A DNA stretch of 50,868 nt, from the NCBI GenBank assembly GCA_903941105.1, contig CAJANL010000310.1:1-50868 (forward strand), read 5' to 3'. How positions within the stretch are numbered: the stretch's first letter is position 1; every line of letters starts with the position of its first letter. This document shows, piece after piece, positions 1 to 8,855 of this stretch. The translations under genes and the position numbers were made by a program. The notes beneath the pieces were generated by a model, which was not told the origin of the DNA, ran no database searches, and saw nothing but the letters and a program-made list of their open reading frames with translations. This DNA is from an uncultured Rhodospirillaceae bacterium (lineage in GTDB: Bacteria > Pseudomonadota > Alphaproteobacteria > Rhodospirillales > Magnetospirillaceae).

Positions 1-1
1 C

Positions 2-373
2 GCCCCCCTCGCCCCCCTCGCCCCCGCTGCGACCGTCGCCGCCGAACCGGCACCACCGCCTCCCCAGGCCGCGGCACGGCTGGCCGCCACATCGTCGCTC
101 GACGACGAATTGCGCTCGTACGGCCAGTTGGTCTGGATGCAGGTGACACGCCGGAAGCCCAGGACAGTTTCCACCTCCGGCACCACCGTCATCCGCTTCG
201 CCCTGTCGACCACCGGCAGCCTAATGATGGCCGAAGTGGTGAATTCCAGCGGCAGCCCGTCACTGGACCATCTGGCGCTCGACGCGGTCCAAGCCGCCGC
301 CCCCTTCCCACCGCCGCCGCCCGGCGCCGGCGAGGACCGCCTGCGCTTCACCGTGCCATTCCACTTCAAGTAA
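2..373 (+). CDS. TonB-family C-terminal domain protein (5' partial)
   Basis: The reading frame is open from the left edge, so the N-terminus lies outside the window. What remains is an Ala/Pro-rich linker, with a nine-base unit repeated at the very start encoding Ala-Pro-Leu, followed by about 85 residues resembling the TonB C-terminal domain. That part has a basic strand, then SSGSPSLDHLALDAVQ and a proline run, ending in PFHFK. TonB proteins carry proton-motive energy from the inner membrane to outer-membrane receptors, and the C-terminal domain contacts the receptor's TonB box. A generic TonB-like energy transducer or a cell-envelope relative are both possible, since the membrane anchor is not visible. 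The next gene starts about 105 bases downstream. Confidence 0.75.
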   Translation, partial: APLAPLAPAATVAAEPAPPPPQAAARLAATSSLDDELRSYGQLVWMQVTRRKPRTVSTSGTTVIRFALSTTGSLMMAEVVNSSGSPSLDHLALDAVQAAAPFPPPPPGAGEDRLRFTVPFHFK

Positions 374-478
374 GATCACGGTAGCCGGTCCAGGCGGAAG
401 GTTCAGAGGCTTCTGTCCGGTGGACCATGAACTTCGGCCGCGTTGCGGCGGGCCGGCGCGGCGCCCAACTTTGCGTCC

Positions 479-1681
479 ATGCCCGACATCCTGTTCCTTG
501 CCCAGCGCATCCCCTACCCGCCGGACAAGGGCGACAAGTTGCGCTCGTTCCATTTCCTGCGTTTTCTGGCCGAGCGGCATCCGGTGCACCTGGGCTGCTT
601 CGTCGATGATCCCGACGATTGGCGCCATGCCTCCGAAGTGAAGCGCATGGTGGCGAGCTGCTGCCTGATTCCGCTCGACCGCCGCTGGGCCAGCCTGCGC
701 GGGCTGCGCGGCTTCGCCACGGGCGAGCCGCTCGGCCTGCCCTATTACCGCGACGCCAGGATGACGCGCTGGGTCGACACCGTCCTGGCAGAACGGCGAC
801 CCGGCCTTGCCTTCGTCTTCTCGTCGCAGGTGGCGCCCTATGTGGTCGGGGGGCGGCGCCCGCCACTCACGGTGATGGATTTCTGCGATGTGGATTCGCA
901 AAAATGGCGGCAGTACGCCGAGAAGCGGCGGCAGCCCATGCGCTGGCTCTATCACCGCGAGGCCGAACGCCTGCTCGCCTTCGAACGCCGGGTGGCGCTC
1001 ACCGCCGATGCCAGCCTGTTCGTCTCGGCGGCCGAACGCGACCTGTTCCAGACACTGGCGCCGGAGACGGCGGCGCGCATCCACGCCATCGGGAACGGCA
1101 TCGACGCCGACACGATCTCACCCCACCATTCGTACCCGCGCCCCTTCGATGAGGCCGGCCCGGTGGCGGTGTTCACCGGCGCCATGGACTATTGGCCGAA
1201 CATCGAGGCGGTAAGCTGGTTCACAGCCGAAGTGCTGCCACTCCTGCGCCGCCGGGCGCCGGCGTGGCGGTTGATGATCGTCGGCAGCAACCCCAGCGCG
1301 GCGGTGACGGCGCTGGGCGCCACGGCCGGGGTGACGGTGACCGGCCGGGTTGCCGACGTGCGGCCCTTCCTCGCCCACGCCTCGGTGGTGGTGGCGCCGC
1401 TGCTGACGGCGCGGGGGGTGCAGAACAAGGTGCTGGAGGGCATGGCCATGGCCCGTCCGGTGGTGGCCACCCCCGAGGCCAATCTCGGTCTCGACGCCGA
1501 AGCGGGCGCCCATCTGCTGGTGGCCGAGGGACCGGCGGCATTCGCCGCGGCGGTGCAACGGGCGGCCGGGCCGGATGGCGCCGAAATCGGCATGGCGGGT
1601 CGCCGCCGGGTGGTCGAGCGCTATGCCTGGCCCAGCCGCTTCGCCGACCTGGACCGGCTGCTGGAGACGCTCGGACGATGA
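479..1681 (+). CDS. Glycosyltransferase, exosortase/PEP-CTERM-associated type
   Basis: A 400-residue glycosyltransferase with a GT-B-like organisation. The N-terminus has ILFLAQRIPYPPDKGDKLRS, the opening typical of the TIGR03087 family (sugar transferase associated with PEP-CTERM/exosortase systems). The C-terminal half has the donor-site pattern VVVAPLLTARGVQNKVLEGMA, where GT4 enzymes bind the nucleotide-sugar. It probably adds a sugar to a lipid-linked exopolysaccharide precursor on the cytoplasmic side. I chose ATG 479, which gives the family's usual N-terminus; an upstream start at 443 would add twelve atypical residues. The stop overlaps the next start (ATGA), so the two are translationally coupled. 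The family is clear, the substrate is not. Confidence 0.85.
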   Translation: MPDILFLAQRIPYPPDKGDKLRSFHFLRFLAERHPVHLGCFVDDPDDWRHASEVKRMVASCCLIPLDRRWASLRGLRGFATGEPLGLPYYRDARMTRWVDTVLAERRPGLAFVFSSQVAPYVVGGRRPPLTVMDFCDVDSQKWRQYAEKRRQPMRWLYHREAERLLAFERRVALTADASLFVSAAERDLFQTLAPETAARIHAIGNGIDADTISPHHSYPRPFDEAGPVAVFTGAMDYWPNIEAVSWFTAEVLPLLRRRAPAWRLMIVGSNPSAAVTALGATAGVTVTGRVADVRPFLAHASVVVAPLLTARGVQNKVLEGMAMARPVVATPEANLGLDAEAGAHLLVAEGPAAFAAAVQRAAGPDGAEIGMAGRRRVVERYAWPSRFADLDRLLETLGR

Positions 1682-2826
1682 AGATCCTCTACCACCACCG
1701 CACCGTTTCAAAGGATGGCCAGGACGTGCATATCGGCGAAATGATCGCGGCCCTGCGCCGCCGTGGCCATGATGTCGTCGTGGTGGCTCCGCCCATGAAC
1801 GAGGCCACCGCCTTCGGTTCCGGCGGCGGCATGGTCGAATGGGTGCGCCGCCTGCTGCCGCGTGCCCTGTGCGAGGTGCTGGAGCTGGGCTATTCGCTGC
1901 CGGCCTATGCCCGGTTGGCCCGCGCCTGGGTCCGCCACCGCCCCGATGTGCTGTACGAGCGCTACAACCTGCACTCGTTGGCTGGAGCATGGCTGCGGCG
2001 ACGCACCGGCACTCCACTGCTGTTGGAGGTCAACGCCCCCTTGTGCCACGAGCGGACGCGACACGGCGGGCTGGCCCTGCAGCGTCTCGCCGGCTGGAGC
2101 GAGCGCCGCACCTGGCGAACCGCCGACGCCATCCTGCCGGTCACCGGCGCCCTTGCGCGCCACCTCGCCGCCGCCGGGGTGGCTGAGGATCGCGTCCACG
2201 TCATCCCCAACGGCGTCGACCGGACGCAGTTCGCCGCCGACGGGGCCGCCATCCGCCGCGAGCTGGGGCTGGAGGGCCGCATCGTGCTCGGCTTCTCCGG
2301 CTTCCTCCGCCACTGGCACGGGCTGGAGGCCGCGCTGGAGGTGATGGCGGAGATGCCCGAGCTTCACCTGCTGGTCATCGGCGACGGCCCTGCGCGCCCC
2401 AATCTGGAAGCGCGCGCGGTGGAGCTCGGCCTCGGCGGGCGCCTGACCGTCCTGGGGGTGGTTCCCCGCGCCCGCATCGCCGGACTGCTGGCCGCCGTCG
2501 ACATCGCCCTGCAACCCAGCGCGGTGGACTACGCCTCGCCGCTCAAGCTGTTCGAATACATGGCCGCCGGCCGCGCCATCGTTGCCCCCGATCAGCCCAA
2601 CATCCGCGAAGTGCTCGGCCATGAGCGGGATGCCCTGCTGTTCCCTCCCGGCGACGCCAAGGCCTTCCACGCAGCCATCGCCCGCCTCACCCGCGACGAG
2701 CCCCTACGCCGCCGCCTGGGGGCGGGAGCGCGCGCCACCCTGGAGGCGGGCGATTACAGCTGGGACGCCAATGCAGCCCGCGTCGAGGCGCTGGCGCAAC
2801 GCCTGTTGGGGGAGACGCGCGCGTGA
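1678..2826 (+). CDS. Glycosyltransferase family 4 protein
   Basis: A 382-residue GT-B glycosyltransferase. The N-terminal Rossmann half begins MKILYHHRTVSKDGQDVHIG, with the GQDVHI loop at the acceptor side. The C-terminal half has VIPNGVD, then GFSGFLRHWHGLE, and the donor-binding region PSAVDYASPLKLFEYMAAGR with the expected Glu. It lies between two genes of exosortase-associated families and overlaps both by four bases (ATGA and GTGA), so it probably acts in the same exopolysaccharide assembly line. Which sugar and linkage it makes cannot be read from the sequence. Confidence 0.87.
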   Translation: MKILYHHRTVSKDGQDVHIGEMIAALRRRGHDVVVVAPPMNEATAFGSGGGMVEWVRRLLPRALCEVLELGYSLPAYARLARAWVRHRPDVLYERYNLHSLAGAWLRRRTGTPLLLEVNAPLCHERTRHGGLALQRLAGWSERRTWRTADAILPVTGALARHLAAAGVAEDRVHVIPNGVDRTQFAADGAAIRRELGLEGRIVLGFSGFLRHWHGLEAALEVMAEMPELHLLVIGDGPARPNLEARAVELGLGGRLTVLGVVPRARIAGLLAAVDIALQPSAVDYASPLKLFEYMAAGRAIVAPDQPNIREVLGHERDALLFPPGDAKAFHAAIARLTRDEPLRRRLGAGARATLEAGDYSWDANAARVEALAQRLLGETRA

Positions 2827-3854
2827 CCCATGTCGTCAAAACTCTCGACGAGGCCACCCGGCCGCGCTGGGAAGCCTATGTCGCCGCTCACCCCGACGCG
2901 ACCTTCTTCCACCGCTCGGGCTGGCAGCGGGTGATCGAACGCAGCTTCGGCCAGGACACCCATTACCTCTATGTCGAACGCGACGGCGCCATGACGGGCG
3001 TACTGCCACTGGCCTTCTATCGCAGCCGCCTGTTCGGAAGCGCGCTGATCGCCAACGGCTGCTGCATGGGAGGCGCCCCCATCGCCAGCGACGAGGCGTC
3101 CCATGCCGCGCTGGATGCCGCCGCCGCCGCCCTGATGGACAGGCTGGGCGCCGACTATCTCGAATACCGCCGCCCCGTCCGCCGCCACGCCGAGTGGACG
3201 GCCAAGGACGGCCTCTATGCCACCTTCGAGCGGCCCATCGCCGCCGACGAGGAGGCCAATCTCAAGCAGATTCCGCGCAAGCAGCGCGCCGTGGTCCGCA
3301 AGGCGCTCGACGCCGGCCTGAGCGACGCGGCCGATCACGGCATCGAGCGCTTCTACCCGCTCTATGCCGAGAGCGTACGCAACCTGGGCACCCCCGTGTT
3401 CGCCAAGACCTATTTCCGGACTCTGCTCGACGTGTTCGGCGAGGACTGCGGCATCCTCACCGTCAGCCACGGCGGACGGCCGGTCAGCAGCGTGCTGAGC
3501 TTCACCTTCCGTGACCGCATCATGCCCTACTATGTCGGCGCGAGCCGGGAGGCGCGTACCCTGGGCTCCACCGACTACCTCTATTGGCGGCTGATGCGAC
3601 GAGCCGTCCAAAGCGGCTGCAGCGTGTTCGATTTCGGCCGCAGCAAGGTCGACACCGGCCCCTATCACTTCAAGAAGAACTGGGGCTTCACCCCCGAACC
3701 GGTGGTGCATGAATACCGCACCCGCAACGGCGCGCCGGCTCCCGAGATCAACCCGCTCAACCCCAAATACCGCCTGTTCATCGCCCTGTGGAAGCGCCTG
3801 CCGCTGCCGCTGGCCAACCTGATCGGGCCACAAATCGTGCGCAACATCGGGTGA
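2823..3854 (+). CDS. FemAB-like protein, PEP-CTERM system-associated
   Basis: A 343-residue member of the GNAT/FemAB superfamily, matching the TIGR03019-type proteins found in exosortase/PEP-CTERM loci. Visible hallmarks are FFHRSGWQRVIERSFG near residue 30, the IPRKQRAVVRKAL segment, and FDFGRSKVDTGPYHFKKNWG near residue 265, typical of FemAB-like acyltransferases. True FemAB enzymes use aminoacyl-tRNA to build peptidoglycan bridges. The exosortase-linked group has no settled substrate but is thought to modify extracellular polysaccharide or protein. The GTG start overlaps the previous stop. No exosortase gene is in the window. Confidence 0.85.
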   Translation: MTHVVKTLDEATRPRWEAYVAAHPDATFFHRSGWQRVIERSFGQDTHYLYVERDGAMTGVLPLAFYRSRLFGSALIANGCCMGGAPIASDEASHAALDAAAAALMDRLGADYLEYRRPVRRHAEWTAKDGLYATFERPIAADEEANLKQIPRKQRAVVRKALDAGLSDAADHGIERFYPLYAESVRNLGTPVFAKTYFRTLLDVFGEDCGILTVSHGGRPVSSVLSFTFRDRIMPYYVGASREARTLGSTDYLYWRLMRRAVQSGCSVFDFGRSKVDTGPYHFKKNWGFTPEPVVHEYRTRNGAPAPEINPLNPKYRLFIALWKRLPLPLANLIGPQIVRNIG

Positions 3855-3894
3855 GAGATGGGGGCTTTCCAACGGGGGTGGATTTCCAACGCAG

Positions 3895-3922
3895 CCGTTC
3901 CGGCGCATAATGCCGGAAACGG
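3895..3922 (+). other. Hairpin between femAB-like gene and usp
   Basis: CCGTTCCGGC (3895-3904) can pair with GCCGGAAACGG (3912-3922) with one bulged base and a seven-base loop. It sits just upstream of the usp ribosome-binding site, so it could end the preceding operon or affect usp translation. There is no T-run. Two copies of TTTCCAACG lie just upstream (3866-3874 and 3883-3891). Confidence 0.4.
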
Positions 3923-3937
3923 ACAGGGAGAATCACC

Positions 3938-4807
3938 ATGGCCGCATACAAGACCATCCTGGTTCCAGTGAGCGATGCGCACTCCGGCAAGCCGGGGCTC
4001 GACGCCGCCCTGGCGTTGGCCTTGCGCTTCGACGCCCACGTCACCGCGCTCCATGTCCGCGCCGACCCCACCCTGGCGGTGCCGCTGGTCGGCGAGGGTA
4101 TGTCGGGGGCCATGGTCGACGAGATGATGACCATCGCCGAAGCCGAGGCCGCCAAGCGCGCTGCCGCCGCCCGCGCCATGTTCGACGAGGCGGTCAGCCG
4201 CCAGGGCGTGCCGCCGGTGTCGGATCCGCCGCAACCCGGCGCCTCGACTGCCTGGCGCGACGTCACCGGCCATGAGGAGGAGGAGGTCGCGTGGCGAGGC
4301 CGGCTGTCCGATCTGGTGGTGATGGGACGCCCCAGCCCCGAGGACGAACCGCCCTCGCTGATGACCCTCAACGCGGCCTTGATGGAGAGCGGCAAACCGC
4401 TGCTGCTGGTGCCTCCCGAGCCCACAGCCACCATCGGCCGCCGCATCGCCATCGCCTGGAACGGCAGCGCCGAGGCCGGCCGCGCCGTCTCCGGCGCCCT
4501 GCCACTGCTGGCCGCCGCCGAGGCGGTGGTGATCCTGTCGGTCTCCGAGGACGAGCGCACCACCGGAGCGCCGGCCGGCGAACTGGCCGCCTATCTCAGC
4601 TGGCACGGCATCAAGGCCGACTGTCATGTGCTGCGGGTTCCCGGCACCCATGCCGCCGAGGAGTTGCTGCATCAGGCGGCGGTCTACCGGAGCGACCTGC
4701 TGGTGATGGGGGCCTATACCCATTCGCGCCTGCGCCAGATGATCCTGGGCGGCGTCACCCGCCACGTGCTGCATCACGCCCGGATCAACTGCCTGCTGGC
4801 GCACTGA
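3938..4807 (+). CDS. Universal stress protein, tandem Usp domains
   Basis: A 289-residue cytoplasmic UspA-superfamily protein. The first domain begins MAAYKTILVPVSDAHSG. The second, from about residue 167, begins RRIAIAWNGSAEAG and ends with MGAYTHSRLRQMILGGVT, which fits the G-x2-G-x9-G(S/T) nucleotide-binding pattern only loosely. Tandem Usp proteins act in stress survival, often binding ATP, but their partners vary. GGGAG upstream of the ATG is a good ribosome-binding site. The gene stands alone between the polysaccharide trio and a convergent gene, with strong hairpins on both sides. Confidence 0.88.
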   Translation: MAAYKTILVPVSDAHSGKPGLDAALALALRFDAHVTALHVRADPTLAVPLVGEGMSGAMVDEMMTIAEAEAAKRAAAARAMFDEAVSRQGVPPVSDPPQPGASTAWRDVTGHEEEEVAWRGRLSDLVVMGRPSPEDEPPSLMTLNAALMESGKPLLLVPPEPTATIGRRIAIAWNGSAEAGRAVSGALPLLAAAEAVVILSVSEDERTTGAPAGELAAYLSWHGIKADCHVLRVPGTHAAEELLHQAAVYRSDLLVMGAYTHSRLRQMILGGVTRHVLHHARINCLLAH

Positions 4808-4813
4808 ATGGAT

Positions 4814-4858
4814 CTGGAGCGCGGGCGTCCCAAAGCAGGCGGGACGCCCGTGCTCCAG
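4814..4858. repeat. Long inverted repeat (REP-like hairpin)
   Basis: CTGGAGCGCGGGCGTCCC (4814-4831) and GGGACGCCCGTGCTCCAG (4841-4858) form an 18-pair stem with one G-T position and a nine-base loop, six bases after the usp stop. It may act as a usp terminator. A sequence matching 16 of 18 bases of the left arm recurs at 11348-11365, which suggests a dispersed repeat family. Confidence 0.75.
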
Positions 4859-4953
4859 TCTCGCCTCATACCATTTCCAGAAAATTCGGACCTGTGGTCA
4901 AAATTTTCAGGCCCTCGCCGGGCGGGCGCATCCGCGCCCTCAATGGGCGCAAG

Positions 4954-4992
4954 ATACCTGGTTCAGGAATCAGAACTTCCTGAAACAGGTAT
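4954..4992 (-). terminator. Hairpin at the 3' end of the DHOD-like gene
   Basis: ATACCTGGTTCAGGA (4954-4968) pairs with TCCTGAAACAGGTAT (4978-4992) with one mismatch and a nine-base loop. It touches the stop codon of the minus-strand gene ending at 4992. There is no clear T-run, so it may be a 3' stabiliser rather than a strict intrinsic terminator. Confidence 0.55.
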
Positions 4993-5984
4993 CACTCCGG
5001 CGCGTGCACCCCGGTGCGGATGATCTGGATGTAGTTGGCGCGGTCGAAGGCCTCGCGGTTCGTGACCTTGCGACGGCTGAGGCCGCCGCGGAAATCGGCC
5101 ACCGACTCCAGCTCCAGTGCCTGCATTTCCGAGACCAGCCCCTCCACCAGCGTCTTCATATAGCCGGCACCGTGGCGGATCAGCGCCGAGGCGGTGGTCA
5201 CCACGTCGGCCCCGGCATAAAGGTACTTCATCACCTCGGCGGCGGTCTGCACGCCGGAGCTGGCAGCCAGCGAGCCCTTGACCTTGCCGGCCAGGGCGCC
5301 GATCCACAGCAGCGGCAGGCGGATCTCGCCACGGTGGCTGAGGCGCACGTCGCGCACCAGCTTGAGGTCGGCGAGGTCGATGTCGGGCTGATAGAAGCGG
5401 TTGAACAGGACATAACCGTCGGCACCGACCTGGTCGAGGCCGCGCACCACATGCCCCAGCGAACTGAAATAGGGGCTGAGCTTGATGGAGACCGGGATCG
5501 ACACCGCCTGCTTGACCGCCTGCATGATGTCGATGTGGCGGCATTCGATCTCGACGCCACTCCAGATCAGGTCGGTGGGCAGGAAGAAGACGTTAAGCTC
5601 GATGGCGCTGGCTCCCGCCTGCTCCACCTGCTCGGCATAGCTGGTCCAGCCGCTCAGCGAGCTGCCATTGAGGCTGGCGATGATGGGGATGTCCACCGCC
5701 TCGCGCGCCTTGGCGATCAGCTTGAGATAGCCCTCGGGACCGGTGTTGGCGGTCAGGCCGGGCGGCAGGAAGGACTGCGCTTCGGCGTCGCAGTCCAACA
5801 GCATGCGCTCCATGGCCTCGATCTCGTCCTCGATCTCCTCCTGGAACAGCGACGGCAGGACCACCGCCGCGGCACCGGCGTCCTCCAACCGGCGAATGGT
5901 GCCGACGTCACGGCCCAGCGGCGACGCCGCGGCCACCAGCGGGTTCTTCAGCGCAAGGCCGAGATAGGTGGTGCTGAGATCCAT
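4992..5984 (-). CDS. Dihydroorotate dehydrogenase-like protein
   Basis: A 330-residue TIM-barrel flavoprotein of the dihydroorotate dehydrogenase-like group (PRK07565 type). The start MDLSTTYLGLALKNPLVAAASP and the segments IIASLNGSS, ELNVFFLP and VSIKLSPYF follow the FMN-barrel pattern. Family members of this kind are often annotated next to pyruvate:ferredoxin oxidoreductase and are probably not the pyrimidine-pathway PyrD, so the natural substrate is uncertain. GGGAG precedes the ATG. It follows dsbB by 15 bases on the same strand, so they are likely co-transcribed. Confidence 0.85.
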   Translation of the reverse strand: MDLSTTYLGLALKNPLVAAASPLGRDVGTIRRLEDAGAAAVVLPSLFQEEIEDEIEAMERMLLDCDAEAQSFLPPGLTANTGPEGYLKLIAKAREAVDIPIIASLNGSSLSGWTSYAEQVEQAGASAIELNVFFLPTDLIWSGVEIECRHIDIMQAVKQAVSIPVSIKLSPYFSSLGHVVRGLDQVGADGYVLFNRFYQPDIDLADLKLVRDVRLSHRGEIRLPLLWIGALAGKVKGSLAASSGVQTAAEVMKYLYAGADVVTTASALIRHGAGYMKTLVEGLVSEMQALELESVADFRGGLSRRKVTNREAFDRANYIQIIRTGVHAPE

Positions 5985-5999
5985 GGTTGATTCTCCCGA

Positions 6000-6470
6000 T
6001 TATCGCTTCCGCCGCGCCAGCACTACCGCCAACGCGCCGAGGCCTGTCGAATAGATGATGTTCATGGCGGCGAAAGTAATCCCATGGAACGCCCAGGCGG
6101 GCTGATCGCAGGGGACCTCGGCGGGCCGGCTCATGGCCGCGGCCAGATCGGCCACGTTCAGCGGCGCCCCTTCGGCCATGGCACACACCGCCGATTTCCA
6201 CCAATGCTGCTCGACACCCACATGGTAGAAGGCGATGCCGCCGTTGACCAGCAGCACCACCCCGGCGAGCATGACCAGGGTGGCCCGGTGACGGCGGGAA
6301 ACCAGCGCCGCCCCCCCCAGCAGACCGGCCAGCGCGAAGGGGACACGCTCGATCAGGCACAGGTTGCAGGGCATCAGCCCGAACACGTACTGGGCGGTGA
6401 AGGCGGTGACCAGCGCAAGGGCGCAGGCGGCGGCGAGGACTGAGGCGGTCAAACGAAGCATCGGCGGCAC
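6000..6470 (-). CDS. dsbB: Disulfide bond formation protein B (DsbB)
   Basis: A 156-residue inner-membrane protein with four predicted membrane spans. DsbB reoxidises periplasmic DsbA and passes the electrons to quinone. The two redox pairs are visible: C35-N-L-C38 in the first periplasmic loop (MPCNLCLIERVP) and C96/C121 in the second (SAVCAMAEG and VPCDQP). Length fits the family. The start may be the Met at residue 4 instead of residue 1. It is upstream of the DHOD-like gene; no dsbA is in the window. Confidence 0.9.
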   Translation of the reverse strand: MPPMLRLTASVLAAACALALVTAFTAQYVFGLMPCNLCLIERVPFALAGLLGGAALVSRRHRATLVMLAGVVLLVNGGIAFYHVGVEQHWWKSAVCAMAEGAPLNVADLAAAMSRPAEVPCDQPAWAFHGITFAAMNIIYSTGLGALAVVLARRKR

Positions 6471-6553
6471 TATAGCGCCGGACCGCCGGCTTGACCATGG
6501 TCCGACTGGCTACGGGACTCCACAGGACGTAGATGGTGGAGTAGGCTCCGCCA

Positions 6554-7474
6554 ATGACACTCGACGACATCAAGGCCGGCGGCAAGGCCGCCCTGGCCCG
6601 TGCCCTGGCCGAATTGGAGCGGGCGCCCGACGCCCCCGCCACGGTGGACCTGCTCGACGCGGCCTACGCCCAGCCCGCTGCCCATGTGGTGGGCATGACC
6701 GGGCCACCCGGCGTGGGCAAATCGACCCTGATGAACGCCCTGATCGGCGGCTGGCGCGGGCGGGGGCGGACGGTGGCCTGCATCGCCGTCGATCCGTCGT
6801 CGCGGCGCTCCGGCGGCGCCCTGCTGGGCGACCGCACCCGCCTGTCCACCGACCCCCTGGACCAGGGCGTGTTCGTCCGCTCCATGGCGGCGCGCGATCG
6901 CCTGGGGGGCCTGGCGGCACTGACCATCTCCGCCATGGTACTGATGCGCGCCCTCTACGACGTAGTGCTGATCGAGACGGTGGGGGTCGGCCAGTCCGAG
7001 ACCGACGTGGTCGGCGTCGCCGATACGGTGCTGTTCTGCGTCCAGCCCGGCTCGGGCGACAGCCTGCAGTTCATGAAGGCCGGCATCGCCGAAATCCCCC
7101 ATCTGGTGGTGGTAACCAAGGCCGATATGGAGCAGGCCGCCGCCCGCGCCCGCGCCGACGTGCTGGGGGCGATTTCCCTGGCCGGCGATGACGAGCAGGG
7201 AGGCTGGACGGTTCCGGTGCTGATGGTCTCATCGCTCCGCCGCGAAGGGGTGGAGGCGCTGATGGACGGAATCGACGGCCATTTCGACTTTCTCGGCCAT
7301 GACGGACGACTGGCCCGCCTGCGCCACGCCCAAGCCGAAGCATGGCTGACGGAAGCCGTGCGGGAACGCTTTGGGCGCGAAGGCCTTCGACGATCCGGAG
7401 ACCTTGCGCTGATCAAAGGAACATCGCCGTTTCAACGTTTGGCGCAACTCACCGCCCGACTATCTGTATATTAG
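6554..7474 (+). CDS. meaB: Methylmalonyl-CoA mutase-associated GTPase MeaB
   Basis: A 306-residue G3E-family P-loop GTPase (ArgK/MeaB). The Walker A motif GPPGVGKS is at residues 50-57, followed by AVDPSSRRSGGALLGDRTR and the ETVGVGQSE segment, both diagnostic of MeaB. MeaB guards adenosylcobalamin-dependent methylmalonyl-CoA mutase, gating cofactor loading and preventing inactivation during propionyl-CoA metabolism. The mutase genes are not in the window, so the link is from the family only. No strong ribosome-binding site is seen. The stop lies in an AT-rich patch that contrasts with the surrounding GC. Confidence 0.92.
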   Translation: MTLDDIKAGGKAALARALAELERAPDAPATVDLLDAAYAQPAAHVVGMTGPPGVGKSTLMNALIGGWRGRGRTVACIAVDPSSRRSGGALLGDRTRLSTDPLDQGVFVRSMAARDRLGGLAALTISAMVLMRALYDVVLIETVGVGQSETDVVGVADTVLFCVQPGSGDSLQFMKAGIAEIPHLVVVTKADMEQAAARARADVLGAISLAGDDEQGGWTVPVLMVSSLRREGVEALMDGIDGHFDFLGHDGRLARLRHAQAEAWLTEAVRERFGREGLRRSGDLALIKGTSPFQRLAQLTARLSVY

Positions 7475-7551
7475 ATAATTCGCATGCGTCTCCGTCATTG
7501 ACAACCGACCACCATTGCCCTGACCATCGTGAATTGATCGCGGGGGACACG

Positions 7552-8832
7552 GTGCTGACGCCTGTAGCGCAGGCAACGACGGAGATGCTGAATACCGAGC
7601 TTCTGGAGCTCGTGTCTTCGCTTGTCTGCCTCCTGCATGAGGGCAAGGTCACCTTCCTCAATCAAGCCGGCGTTCGCATGCTCGGGTTCCACGATGCGGA
7701 GGAGGCCGCCGGCGCCTCGTTCGAGGACTTCATCGAGGCCGACTACCGTTTCCTGCTCGAAGCCGGCTGGGACCTGCTGGCCGAGGAAGACTTCCTGCCG
7801 CTCAAGCTGCACCGCCCCGATGGCAGCATGTTCGAGGCGGAAATGCGGGTGCGCTGCATGGGTGGCAGTGCCTTTCTGGTGGAGGCCCGCGACATCTCCA
7901 AGGCGCTTCGTTCCGCCGAGGCGCTGCGTGAGCGCGAGGAACGGCTGCAAGGCATCCTCGCCTCGGTGGCGGAGGGCATCGTCACCATCAATGAACTCGG
8001 CCGCATCGAATCGGCCAACCCGGCGGCCGAACGCATGTTCCGCTGCACGCGCGGCAAAATGGCCGGCACCCACATCGGCGACCTCACCCCGCCCCACCTG
8101 CGCCAGCGCCACGAGCGCTTCTTCCGCCGCTACATGACCGGCGGCAACGGCCTGCTGCTGGGGCGCGCGGTTGAAACCATGGGGCGGCGGGAGGACGGCA
8201 CGCTGTTCCCCATGGAAATCTCCATCAACGAACTACGGCACGGCAAGAACCGCCTGTTCACCGGCATCATGCGCGATATCTCGGAGCGCAAGGAGGGCGA
8301 GGACCGCATCAAGCGCCTGGCTCACCACGATTCGCTCACCGGCCTGCCCAATCGCAACCTGCTCAGCGACCGCATCACCCATGCCCTGGCCCGCGTGCGC
8401 CGGCACGGCGGCCGCATGGCGGTGCTCTATGTCGACCTCGACAAGTTCAAACCGGTCAACGACACCCTGGGCCATGAGGCCGGCGATGTGGTGCTGAAGG
8501 AAGTGGCGCGGCGCCTGACCGGATGCATCCGCGGCTCCGACACCGTGGCCCGTGTCGGCGGCGACGAGTTCGTCATCGTCATCGAGGAAATCGCCAAGCA
8601 GGCCGAGGCCGCCGCCGTGGCCCGCAAGGTCATCGACGTCATGGCCAAGCCCATCGAGGTTGGCGATCATCAGTGCCTGCTTGGTGCCTCGGTCGGAGTG
8701 GCAGTGTTCCCCGACGACGGCTTCACCATGGACGAAGTCTGCAAGGCCGCCGACATCGCCATGTACCGGGTCAAGCGCTCGGGCCGCAACGCCTATTGCT
8801 TCTTCGGCGAAAACGGCGAGGAAGAGGAATAG
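7552..8832 (+). CDS. PAS-PAS-GGDEF diguanylate cyclase
   Basis: A 426-residue soluble signalling protein with no membrane segment. A first PAS-like domain covers about residues 15-125, a second about 135-255 (ILASVAEGIVTINELGRIES), and a GGDEF domain follows from residue 270. The active loop GGDEF is at 336-340 and an RxxD inhibitory site (RGSD) sits five residues before it, so active c-di-GMP synthesis with product feedback is expected. I chose GTG 7552 because GGGGGA lies just upstream; ATG 7585 is the alternative. There is no EAL domain. The PAS ligand is unknown. Confidence 0.88.
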   Translation: MLTPVAQATTEMLNTELLELVSSLVCLLHEGKVTFLNQAGVRMLGFHDAEEAAGASFEDFIEADYRFLLEAGWDLLAEEDFLPLKLHRPDGSMFEAEMRVRCMGGSAFLVEARDISKALRSAEALREREERLQGILASVAEGIVTINELGRIESANPAAERMFRCTRGKMAGTHIGDLTPPHLRQRHERFFRRYMTGGNGLLLGRAVETMGRREDGTLFPMEISINELRHGKNRLFTGIMRDISERKEGEDRIKRLAHHDSLTGLPNRNLLSDRITHALARVRRHGGRMAVLYVDLDKFKPVNDTLGHEAGDVVLKEVARRLTGCIRGSDTVARVGGDEFVIVIEEIAKQAEAAAVARKVIDVMAKPIEVGDHQCLLGASVGVAVFPDDGFTMDEVCKAADIAMYRVKRSGRNAYCFFGENGEEEE

Positions 8833-8855
8833 GGCCGGACGCCCCCATTCCTCCA

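Noticed and set aside
7498-7530. TTGACA upstream of the first GGDEF gene as a promoter
   Set aside because: No -10-like hexamer lies at the right distance.
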